Source: Phycisphaerae bacterium (GTDB lineage Bacteria; Planctomycetota; Phycisphaerae; UBA1845). From it: DNA of 12,547 nt. The DNA is taken from contig JAJDDU010000109.1 of NCBI GenBank assembly GCA_029260155.1, forward strand, positions 1 to 12,547. The letters run 5' to 3'. This document shows, piece by piece, positions 1-6,983 of the stretch. Numbering within the stretch: the stretch's first letter is position 1; every line of letters starts with the position of its first letter. The notes under the pieces were generated by a model. It saw nothing but the letters and a program-made list of their open reading frames with translations. It was not told the DNA's origin and ran no database searches. A program made the translations under genes and the position numbers.

Positions 1-960
1 CAAGGGCGGGAGATGGATGCTCAGAGTGCGCAAGCGGTGATAAAGGTCCTCGCGGAATTCATTCGCGGCAATGGCCTCTTCGATCACGCGATTGGTGGCG
101 GATAGAAAATGAACGTTGATCTTCTTTTCCTTGGTTCCCCCGACGGGACGGATAACCCGACTTTCGAGCGCGTGCAGCAACTTGGCCTGCAACGCCAGCG
201 GCATGTGGCCAATCTCGTCGAGAAACACGGTGCCGCCCTCGGCGCATTCCAGCAGGCCTTTCTTGTCGGCGCGCGCATCGGTGAAAGCGCCTTTCACATG
301 ACCAAAGAGCTCAGCTTCGACAAGGTGGTCGGGAAGCGCCGTGCTGTTGATATGCACGAACTGCGCGTCGGCGCGCGGGCCGGCATAGTGGATAGCGCGA
401 GCGAGAAGGTCTTTCCCCGTTCCGGTCTCGCCCGTGATGAAAATGCTCGGCGGCTCCTTGGCGGCCAGCGCCGGCGTGGAGACGATTCTGTTGATGAGTG
501 CCTTGAGGTCGACGATCGGCTTCGACTCACCGATGATCTGATCGCAACTGCTGACCGCTCGCTCGCGCTCCTTGAAATAGCCCAGTTGCCCCCTAAGACG
601 GTTGTACTCAAGGGCACGATCCACGACCATCTGCAACTCTCTGAGGTCCAGCGGCTTGGAGAGGAAATCGGCTGCACCCAACTTCATGGCTTCGACCGCG
701 GTCTCGATGTCGCCGTGCGCCGTCATCATGATGACGGTCGATGGCACGCCGAGCGCGTTCAATTCGCGCAGGACCTCAAGCCCGTCGATGCCCGGAAGCC
801 GATAGTCAAGGAGGATGACATCCGGGGCGCCTTCGGCTGCGAGCGTGAGTCCTTCCTCACCCGTGCGAACGGTGTTGGCGTCATGGTCCGAAAAACGCAG
901 AGCGTCGCGGATGTTCTTTGCAAGAATACTCTCGTCTTCGATTACGAGCACAGTGGCCAT
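1..960 (-). CDS. Sigma-54-dependent NtrC-family response regulator (C-terminus cut by window edge)
   Basis: Transcriptional activator of a two-component system, acting in the cytoplasm on RNA polymerase-sigma54. The 320 visible residues begin MATVLVIEDE. The receiver domain (about 1-120) has acidic E8/D9, phospho-acceptor D52 in LLDYRLPG, T80 and K102. The AAA+ domain starts near 140: Walker A GETGTGKD (157-164), ELFGH (217-221), Walker B GGTVFLDEI (242-250), the ATNR stretch (288-291) and FREDLYHRL (302-310). The sigma54-contact loop reads GAFTDA (224-229) instead of the usual GAFTGA. The remaining AAA+ part and the Fis-type DNA-binding helix lie beyond base 1; full-length relatives are about 450-470 aa. 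The start at 960 is supported by a GGAG Shine-Dalgarno (plus-strand CTCC at 967-970). It is divergent from the histidine kinase at 1104, its likely partner. No PAS or other insert is seen between receiver and AAA+. Confidence 0.95.
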   Translation of the reverse strand, partial: MATVLVIEDESILAKNIRDALRFSDHDANTVRTGEEGLTLAAEGAPDVILLDYRLPGIDGLEVLRELNALGVPSTVIMMTAHGDIETAVEAMKLGAADFLSKPLDLRELQMVVDRALEYNRLRGQLGYFKERERAVSSCDQIIGESKPIVDLKALINRIVSTPALAAKEPPSIFITGETGTGKDLLARAIHYAGPRADAQFVHINSTALPDHLVEAELFGHVKGAFTDARADKKGLLECAEGGTVFLDEIGHMPLALQAKLLHALESRVIRPVGGTKEKKINVHFLSATNRVIEEAIAANEFREDLYHRLRTLSIHLPPL

Positions 961-1103
961 GCGCAGCTCCAATCAACCTGTCGGGACCGATATAGGAACC
1001 GCTATTGTCGGACACATCGGTTTCCGGTCAACCGGGCGGGCGGCGGTTTGTCGTTCGGGTCCGCTCTGTGTACAGTGGTTTCCACGAGCCCGGGGGTAGT
1101 CAG
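961..1103. promoter_or_regulatory. Divergent intergenic region between regulator and kinase
   Basis: This 143-bp gap must carry the promoters of both divergent genes. It holds a Shine-Dalgarno for the minus-strand regulator (CTCC at 967-970) and a purine-rich GGGGG (1092-1096) seven bases before the kinase ATG at 1104. I see no sigma-54 type TGGCAC-N5-TTGC site on either strand and no convincing sigma-70 pair. The divergent arrangement itself suggests shared control of the two genes. Confidence 0.4.
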
Positions 1104-2531
1104 ATGATGCGCGATTCGAGGACGATGGGTCAACAGCTTGCGCCCATGGACAATCCAGCGGGCGGGACTCCGACCACCCACTGGCGGTGGTATCACTTCT
1201 ATTTCGTTCTGGCCTTGTTCGACCTCGTGATTATCGCAATCAGTCTGTATCAATACCATCACATGCTGGGATCCTATTCGGTGGCCCTGACGGACATGGG
1301 CAACATCGACGACAAACAGACGTGGGTCAGCAATCTTCGCCTCGCGGTTGTGCAGCTCAATGCCCCGGGCAACGACGTGTTTGAATCGCGGCGCGTGCAA
1401 GCCGAGCGCGAGCGATTCGAACGCACCCACGTGCGATACCACGCGCTATTCGATCGGGCCTCTGAGTTTGGGACGAATCTGAGTGAATTCAGCGACCATA
1501 TGGAGGGGATGATCCGGGATGAAGAGAGGATCTTCGAGATGCTCGGCCACATCGCCGTCGATGGCCTGACCGGTGACGACGAGCAAAGGACTCTCGCAGA
1601 CGCCATTGCCATCATGCCGTCGATGGACCGCTTTCAAGCCGATGCCCTGGAGACGCTCGCTGTCCTAGCAGAGTCGATGACCAACGAGGAACGGCGATTG
1701 GCCGACAGTTACGGGGCATTCTTGGCACGGAGCGCCGCCGGTGAAAAATACCTTCTCGGCACCGTCGTTTTGATTTTGATCGGAGTGTTCTGGTACGGTC
1801 GGAAACTCCACGAAACGCACGAGAAGCTCATCACCGAACAGCAGCACGCCATCGAGGAAAAGCTCGCACGTCTTGCCGCGGTCGGCGAGGTCTGCTCTGC
1901 CGTGGCCCATGGAATCAGGAATCCGCTCGCGGCCATCACCAGCTCAGCCCAATTGGCGCTGCAGTACGGTACGCTCGACGAATCCACGAAGCTACGCGTC
2001 CAGGACATCCTCGACGAAGGTTATCGGTTGAACCAACGCATCGCGAAACTGCTGGACTTCGCCGGTGCCACGCAGACCCGACTTGAGCACTGCGATTTGT
2101 CCCAAGTCGTTCGCGACGCGGTCCGCGAGATTCAGCCAAAGCTGGATGAGGGGGGCATAGAGGTCAACACCGTCTGCGGCGACGAGCCAATCATCGTCGA
2201 GGGCGACCGCGAGTGGCTGGCGCAGGCGATTATCGAAGTCGTATCCAACTCGATGGACCATCTGCCGAGCGGGGGGCGCGTTGATATAAGCTGCATGCGT
2301 GATGCTGATCAGCGAAATCTCGCGCGAATAGACGTCATCGACGACGGGCCCGGGATACCCGAGAGCGTTCGGCCGCAGGTGTTTGATCTGTTTTTCACCT
2401 CAAAAGCCGATGGCAACGGCATCGGGCTCGCATCCGTCAAACGTGTCATCGACATGCACGGCGGACAGGTCACCGCGGCGACACACGACGGGCCGGGAGC
2501 GCACATCGAAATCCTCTTGCCAATTGCGTGA
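1104..2531 (+). CDS. Two-TM sensor histidine kinase (NtrB/atoS-like HisKA-HATPase)
   Basis: Membrane sensor kinase of 475 aa, probably phosphorylating the divergent sigma-54 activator. A short cytoplasmic N-tail is followed by TM1 (about 30-49), a mostly helical, charged extracytoplasmic sensor of about 165 residues with no domain I can name (four-helix-bundle-like), TM2 (about 216-233), a coiled linker, then HisKA with H269 in AHGIRNPL. The HATPase domain shows N-box N382, G1 DDGPGIP (413-419), an F-box (FDLFFTSK) and G2 GNGIGLA (437-443). The H-box has Gly where most kinases have Glu after the His. Start choice: the frame is open up to 1005, but ATG 1104 has GGGGG seven bases upstream. A second ATG directly follows at 1107. 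Starting at 1005 would add a 33-residue polar extension before the membrane segment with no ribosome site I noticed. The partner assignment rests on adjacency. Confidence 0.92.
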   Translation: MMRDSRTMGQQLAPMDNPAGGTPTTHWRWYHFYFVLALFDLVIIAISLYQYHHMLGSYSVALTDMGNIDDKQTWVSNLRLAVVQLNAPGNDVFESRRVQAERERFERTHVRYHALFDRASEFGTNLSEFSDHMEGMIRDEERIFEMLGHIAVDGLTGDDEQRTLADAIAIMPSMDRFQADALETLAVLAESMTNEERRLADSYGAFLARSAAGEKYLLGTVVLILIGVFWYGRKLHETHEKLITEQQHAIEEKLARLAAVGEVCSAVAHGIRNPLAAITSSAQLALQYGTLDESTKLRVQDILDEGYRLNQRIAKLLDFAGATQTRLEHCDLSQVVRDAVREIQPKLDEGGIEVNTVCGDEPIIVEGDREWLAQAIIEVVSNSMDHLPSGGRVDISCMRDADQRNLARIDVIDDGPGIPESVRPQVFDLFFTSKADGNGIGLASVKRVIDMHGGQVTAATHDGPGAHIEILLPIA

Positions 2532-2574
2532 CAACCGAAGACCGTACCGAATCTGCATGGCGTGACCGTACTCG

Positions 2575-2611
2575 CGGTCCGCGTGCTTATCCCCAGCCTA
2601 GGCGTGGACCG
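2575..2611 (+). terminator. Hairpin downstream of the kinase gene
   Basis: About 44 bases after the kinase stop, the arms CGGTCCGCGT (2575-2584) and GCGTGGACCG (2602-2611) can form a 10-bp stem including two G-U wobbles, with a 17-nt loop. No T-run follows, so this is at best a weak or Rho-assisted terminator. It lies in the 161-bp gap before the next gene, where a transcript end is plausible. Confidence 0.3.
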
Positions 2612-2692
2612 GCCCATCGACCAAACTGGCTGTAACACCTTGTCGACTCGCAACTTACATCAGGGAATGCGTCGCGGCACGCCGCGTGCCCT

Positions 2693-3919
2693 ATGCTCGG
2701 CGATATGAGAAACGAACCCCGAAAAACCACTGGCCAGAGGAACGGGACCGAGCCCGAGCGAAAACAAAAACGAAAACCCATTATTGGTGTTATCAGATTT
2801 GCGGTGTGCGGCGTCGCCCTCTGGTTCGTGGTTCGGGGTGTGAATCTCCATGACGAAGTTGTACTTAAGGACGGGGGTCCAAATGTGACGGGTATCGTCA
2901 CGATCGGAGACGGCGACGTGTTCGTCCAAACCGCGGGCGGCAAAACGGAGGCGCTGCCGCTCGCGGCCGTCGCCGTCGACGAAAACGGTGCACCACGCAT
3001 CACGTATGGGTTGGCCTCCGCGTGGACGCGATGCAGCAAGCCACTCCTGCTCGTCGCCGTCGTTGTGTTCAGTTTCGTACCTCTCCTGCAAGCGTTCCGC
3101 ATTCAGCTGCTGCTCGGTGCTCGGGCGATTCGCCTGAGCTACCGGGCCGCACTGAAGCTGTCCTACGCAGGGAATTTTCTCAATTTCGCCGCGCCCCTCG
3201 GCTCGACGGCCGGTGATGTGTTCAAAGCCTACTACCTAGCCAAACACACCAATCGCAAGACCGAAGCCATGACGCTTGTTTTCCTCGACCGCATCATCGG
3301 ACTGGGAACGCTCGTACTCGTGGTCTCGCTCATTACGATCCTCAGCCCCGCAGACGACCGTCTGGCCCCGTTGCGATCCTACATGATCGTCCTGATCGCT
3401 ATCGGGGCCACGGCGGCCGTCGCATACCTGGCACCGCCCGTCCGGCGGGCGGTCCGTTGGGACAGCCTCAGGGCGCGGTTGCCAATGTCGGAGCAGTTAG
3501 CGCGCATCGATAACACCGCAGTCTCGCTCGCTCGTAGCGGACGGATACTCGGCGGAGCACTCGCTACGTCGGTTGGGCTCCAGATACTCGCAGCCGGCTC
3601 TTTTCTCGCGGTGGCGCTCGCGGTGGGTTTGGTCGCTCATGCGGGCGACCTGCCCGAGTATTACGCCTACTTCTCAACGGGTGAACTGGTCAAGGCACTG
3701 CCCGGTCCGCCGCAGGGACTCGGTACGATGGAGTTGGCCTATGGATACTTCTTCGCACCGTTCGGTAGCGCATCGCAGATCCTATGTGCCGCGTTTTCGA
3801 TCAGGGTCGTGATGCTCGTCTGTGCGCTTCCCGGACTACTGGTGACCGTCGTCGGTGCCCACAAGCCGGCGCAGTCTGCCGGTCAGCGCGTCGCGCCGGG
3901 AATGCTCCAACCGGAATAG
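2693..3919 (+). CDS. Flippase-like integral membrane protein (lysylphosphatidylglycerol synthase TM / UPF0104 family)
   Basis: Polytopic inner-membrane protein of 408 aa, family PF03706-like (AglD/YbhN/MprF-TM type). Family members are tied to lipid or lipid-linked sugar translocation; the substrate here is unknown. TM1 (about 29-48) is followed by a roughly 60-residue non-membrane insert rich in Gly, Asp and Val, then the conserved core with AGDVFKAYYLAKHTNRKTEA (D175) and FLDRIIGL, several further helices, and the C-terminal GELVKALPGPPQGLGTMELA region typical of the family. The start is uncertain: ATG 2693 and in-frame ATG 2705 both lack a clear Shine-Dalgarno, and a 6-bp-stem hairpin (2676-2690) ends two bases before 2693. 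The stop is 7 nt before the next gene, so the two are almost certainly co-transcribed, which points to a role in the same glycan or lipid pathway. Confidence 0.85.
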   Translation: MLGDMRNEPRKTTGQRNGTEPERKQKRKPIIGVIRFAVCGVALWFVVRGVNLHDEVVLKDGGPNVTGIVTIGDGDVFVQTAGGKTEALPLAAVAVDENGAPRITYGLASAWTRCSKPLLLVAVVVFSFVPLLQAFRIQLLLGARAIRLSYRAALKLSYAGNFLNFAAPLGSTAGDVFKAYYLAKHTNRKTEAMTLVFLDRIIGLGTLVLVVSLITILSPADDRLAPLRSYMIVLIAIGATAAVAYLAPPVRRAVRWDSLRARLPMSEQLARIDNTAVSLARSGRILGGALATSVGLQILAAGSFLAVALAVGLVAHAGDLPEYYAYFSTGELVKALPGPPQGLGTMELAYGYFFAPFGSASQILCAAFSIRVVMLVCALPGLLVTVVGAHKPAQSAGQRVAPGMLQPE

Positions 3920-3926
3920 GGACGAT

Positions 3927-6617
3927 ATGCAACACAAACGAGAATCGACCCCGTTCCACGGTGACCGGCACAACGGAACCCGCATGCCTCAAGACGACCG
4001 ACGTATGCTGCCTCAGCCTCAGGCAACCGGCACAGAACTACCTGCACCCGCCGACACCCCACAGGCTGCGCCTCGGCGTGGCCTGTGGGGGCTCGGTTGT
4101 GTACTGGCCGAACTGCTGGCGGCGTTCGCAACAGGCGTCATGGTCATGAGCTTCATCCATGTCGACCCGCGCGGTGTTCCCGCAGACCAGGTCGGTGTGG
4201 CCGGCTTCGACGGGTTCTACCACACCAAGATGGCAGCCATGATGCCGGAAGTCGGACTTGTCACCGACTTTCCATGGCTACGCGAAGTGTACTTCTCACA
4301 GCTCGATTCGGGGTTCATCAGTCACCACTACGGTTTCCACGTCCTTCTCCTCCCGTTCGTGCAGCTCTCTCACTGGTGGAACGGCGACTACTTGACGGGT
4401 GGGCGCTGGGCGATTGCAACGTGTTTCGGCGTTGTGCTTGCGCTGATGCAGGCGCTGCTGGTTCATCACAGAGTTCGATGGCGGTGGCTTTGGCTCGTCG
4501 CGTTTTTGCTCCTGCCTTCTGAGTTCTTCGGAAGGCACGCGTTCGTGCGCGCCATCTGTCCATCACTCATGTTCATGCTCGCCCTGATGCTGCTGATGTT
4601 CCGTGAGCGGTACGTTCTCGCGGGCGTCGTCGTGTGGGGCTACGTCCACCTATACCTCGGATCCGTCGTCTACGCACCGTTGATTGTGGGCACCTACGTG
4701 GCCTGCTCCTTGATCGGCCACCGTGACGATCGTCGTGTCTTGTGGCGTCTGGTCCTCTGGACATCCTGTGGCTGGCTGCTGGGGCTGCGGACCTATCCCT
4801 ACTTCGACGGGGCACTGGAGTTTCTGCGCATGCAGATCCTCGGGACAGGCCTGGATCCCGATATCGAAGTAGGGTCCGAATGGAACTCCTACGGCAGTGT
4901 CTGGCACTTCGCCGTGCAGATGTGCGGACCGCTGCTGGCCATCTGGGTGGCTTCGTTCGTCCTGCGTGCTCGCATGGGAAAACGACTCTCAGCGCAGGAG
5001 ATGACGCTCGCGGTACTCAACTTCGTCTTTCTATTCCTGACCTTCAAGGCCAAACGGTTCATTGAATACTGGCCGCCGCTATGCCTCTTGAGCGCTGCGT
5101 ACATGGCCGCACCGATCCTCTCCACGCTGACCGCGCGGCTGGACCCGACCGGTACGCGCGCCCGCTCCGCCAGGGGCGCGCTGATACCGTTCGGCGCAGC
5201 GCTGACTGCCTGCGTCGCCATTCTCGCCGCCTTGTATTCTTGGAAACCGCAGGGCATTGAGCGATTCATGATCGAGTGGCAAACGTGGACGATGCTGTCC
5301 GCAGCCCTGTTGCTGCCGATGCTCGCCTGCATCTGGTGTCGAGGAGCCGACGACTCGAACAGCACGCGGCAGACAGCGATGCGCGCTCTGGCCGTCGTGC
5401 TCTACGGCGCCATCTTCGCCATGATAGTCACCACCTTGGGCAAATACGCACTGCAGCGCCCGGATCGCGGCGCCCCGCGGCTTGCGGCCGGCGTCATGCC
5501 CTGGGTCGTCCTGGTTGGTGTGTACGCGTTTTTCGCCTATCGCACCCGCAATGCAGGTGACGCCTCGCCAAGGTGGACTCTGTCTGCCAGACTCCTCGGC
5601 ACTAGCACGGTGATGTGTACCGGCGTCGCCGTTGCAGCGCTCGTCGTATTGCTCGCAGCCGGCCGGCTGGTGGCACTTCAGCGCGACGTCTACTGCGGCT
5701 ACAACCTACCGGCCATCCGCGATGCGATGCAGTACCTGAAGGACGTGTCCGACCCAGGCGATGTCGTCTTTACTGACGACTGGGACGTGTTTCCAGTCTA
5801 CTTCTATCACAACACACACAACAACTACCTCGTTGGACTGGACCCCAAATTCACCCACCATCGAGATCCTGAGCTATGGGAACGCTACGTGAAGATCACG
5901 CGAGGACTGACACCGCGCACGTTCCAGGCCCGCTGGACGCGAAGCGACGGCGTCGACGAGCAGAAGGAAATCACCGCACGAATCGAGGACATTCGCGACC
6001 ACTTTGGCGCGGACTACGTGATCGTCGACGGCGATCACACGCCCTTAGCAAAGAAACTCGCGCAGGCTCCGGATTTCGCCGAACTCATCTACCCGAAAAG
6101 CTCGTACGAAGAGTGCGCCAACGAACCCTACGTGATTTTCAAAGTGCGCGGCGGCGAACACCAACATGACGCAGCGCCGGGCGGTATCGAGCCCGCCCCC
6201 TTGTTCCTCAGCGACGCGACGCCGCTGTCAGTTTCTCAGGGATGGGGCGATCTCACGCGCGACCGATCGGTGAGCGATCAGCCAATCCATCTGGGTGACC
6301 GTTTCTATACGCGTGGGATCGGCACGCACGCACCGCATGAGTTGGTCTACGAAATCCCCACCGGATACGACACGTTTGTAGCCACCGTCGGCGTAAACCG
6401 GTCCACCCAGGAACGCGGCAGCGTCATCGTCTCGATCGAACTCGACGGGCGAGAGGTCTACAGAAGCAGCCTGCTCTCCGGGGCGAGCAAACCCGTTGCG
6501 GTCCGACTCGGCACCCAAGATGCCAAACGTCTGACACTTCGAGCGTCCGCCACCGCAGACGGCAACCGTTGGGATCACGTCGATTGGGCGATGGCCCGAC
6601 TCCTTCCTTCGCGATAG
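3927..6617 (+). CDS. Polytopic GT-C-like membrane glycosyltransferase with C-terminal NPCBM-type module
   Basis: An 896-aa membrane protein. After a polar N-tail, TM1 lies near 53-77. The first external loop contains D95 in GFDGFYHTKMA and D127 in LDSGFISHHYGFH. This arrangement resembles the acidic first loop of GT-C enzymes such as STT3- and PMT-like transferases, which use lipid-linked sugars. About a dozen hydrophobic helices extend to about 580. A soluble part (about 589-755) has TDDWDVFP (D617, D618, D620) and YLVGLDP, a pattern I associate with large bacterial GT-C-like proteins. Residues 759-896 form an NPCBM-like beta-sandwich (QGWGDL, YTRGIGTHA, HVDWAMARL), homologous to the end of the protein at 9390-11351. 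Start 3927 is chosen because AGGGA (3918-3922) overlaps the upstream stop and gives coupling. The longer in-frame start at 3855 would overlap the previous gene. Catalytic activity and sugar are inferred only. Confidence 0.85.
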   Translation: MQHKRESTPFHGDRHNGTRMPQDDRRMLPQPQATGTELPAPADTPQAAPRRGLWGLGCVLAELLAAFATGVMVMSFIHVDPRGVPADQVGVAGFDGFYHTKMAAMMPEVGLVTDFPWLREVYFSQLDSGFISHHYGFHVLLLPFVQLSHWWNGDYLTGGRWAIATCFGVVLALMQALLVHHRVRWRWLWLVAFLLLPSEFFGRHAFVRAICPSLMFMLALMLLMFRERYVLAGVVVWGYVHLYLGSVVYAPLIVGTYVACSLIGHRDDRRVLWRLVLWTSCGWLLGLRTYPYFDGALEFLRMQILGTGLDPDIEVGSEWNSYGSVWHFAVQMCGPLLAIWVASFVLRARMGKRLSAQEMTLAVLNFVFLFLTFKAKRFIEYWPPLCLLSAAYMAAPILSTLTARLDPTGTRARSARGALIPFGAALTACVAILAALYSWKPQGIERFMIEWQTWTMLSAALLLPMLACIWCRGADDSNSTRQTAMRALAVVLYGAIFAMIVTTLGKYALQRPDRGAPRLAAGVMPWVVLVGVYAFFAYRTRNAGDASPRWTLSARLLGTSTVMCTGVAVAALVVLLAAGRLVALQRDVYCGYNLPAIRDAMQYLKDVSDPGDVVFTDDWDVFPVYFYHNTHNNYLVGLDPKFTHHRDPELWERYVKITRGLTPRTFQARWTRSDGVDEQKEITARIEDIRDHFGADYVIVDGDHTPLAKKLAQAPDFAELIYPKSSYEECANEPYVIFKVRGGEHQHDAAPGGIEPAPLFLSDATPLSVSQGWGDLTRDRSVSDQPIHLGDRFYTRGIGTHAPHELVYEIPTGYDTFVATVGVNRSTQERGSVIVSIELDGREVYRSSLLSGASKPVAVRLGTQDAKRLTLRASATADGNRWDHVDWAMARLLPSR

Positions 6618-6700
6618 TCAGCCTCCCCTGCCGCCAATCGAGCCCCCAGTTGAAACGCCCACAATGATCGCGCGGACTCCGTCGCACCACGCCCTCAAGC

Positions 6701-6720
6701 CCCACGTGGGTGGATCCACC
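6701..6720. repeat. Two overlapping perfect palindromes
   Basis: CCCACGTGGG (6701-6710) and GGTGGATCCACC (6709-6720) overlap by two bases. They sit 84 bp after the stop of the upstream GT-C gene and about 155-170 bp before the predicted start of the sigma-54 transcript. That distance fits an enhancer site for an NtrC-type activator, but they could equally form RNA hairpins at the end of the upstream transcript. Function is not shown by sequence alone. Confidence 0.4.
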
Positions 6721-6804
6721 AAGTGTGCACATACTCGCACCGCAGCCAAAACACCCACCTCCACGCATGCGCCAAGACGGATGCCGAACGCGACGTAAGT
6801 AGCG

Positions 6805-6826
6805 TGCAAATAACGCGTTATGTGCA
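6805..6826. promoter_or_regulatory. Interrupted palindrome, candidate activator/operator site
   Basis: A perfect 12-bp core ATAACGCGTTAT (6810-6821) is flanked symmetrically by TGCA (6805-6808) and TGCA (6823-6826), with one mismatched pair between core and arms. The dyad therefore spans 22 bp. Its centre is about 34 bp upstream of the -24 GG of the sigma-54 promoter. TGCA half-sites recall the NtrC consensus (TGCAC...GTGCA), though the spacing differs. The likely role is a dimeric regulator site; the protein that binds it is unknown. Confidence 0.5.
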
Positions 6827-6847
6827 ATCCAAACGCAACGCTCTTGG

Positions 6848-6863
6848 TGGCACGGGGATTGCT
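6848..6863 (+). promoter_or_regulatory. Sigma-54 (-24/-12) promoter
   Basis: TGGCACG (6848-6854), a 4-nt spacer and TTGCT (6859-6863) match the established consensus TGGCACG-N4-TTGCW at every defined position. The invariant GG (6849-6850) and GC (6861-6862) are separated by exactly 10 bp. Transcription would start near 6873-6875, leaving a leader of about 110 nt before the ATG at 6984. Such promoters need an NtrC-type ATPase activator, and one is encoded at 1-960. Confidence 0.85.
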
Positions 6864-6983
6864 CTTAATGTCTCGTGCAGCGGTTTCGAGTCGAAACTGT
6901 GACCGCGGCATGGGGAATCGACTGTCGGGAAAATGAACAGAACAAAGAGCGCCTCCCGCTTTTTGAACGAATGGAGTAACGCA

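Larger units (their letters stand above)
6618..6932. other. Gene-free regulatory stretch upstream of the repeat-protein gene
   Basis: No open frame with coding character is visible on either strand. The stretch contains a dense set of perfect palindromes: CCCACGTGGG (6701-6710), GGTGGATCCACC (6709-6720), TGTGCACA (6724-6731), CGCATGCG (6764-6771) and ATAACGCGTTAT (6810-6821). A consensus sigma-54 promoter follows at 6848-6863. No T-run-backed terminator for the upstream GT-C gene was found; the 6701-6720 palindromes could serve as one. Confidence 0.6.

Noticed and set aside
1005..1103. Upstream extension of the histidine kinase to ATG 1005
   Set aside because: It lacks a ribosome site that I could see and adds a polar stretch with no family support, whereas ATG 1104 has GGGGG at good spacing.
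109..1107. 332-codon plus-strand frame opposite the response regulator
   Set aside because: It is antisense to a textbook receiver-AAA+ protein whose motifs are intact, and its own translation has no recognisable domain.
3855..3926. Upstream start of the 896-aa GT-C-like protein at 3855
   Set aside because: It would overlap the preceding gene by 65 bases, while ATG 3927 has AGGGA directly upstream and the usual coupled spacing.
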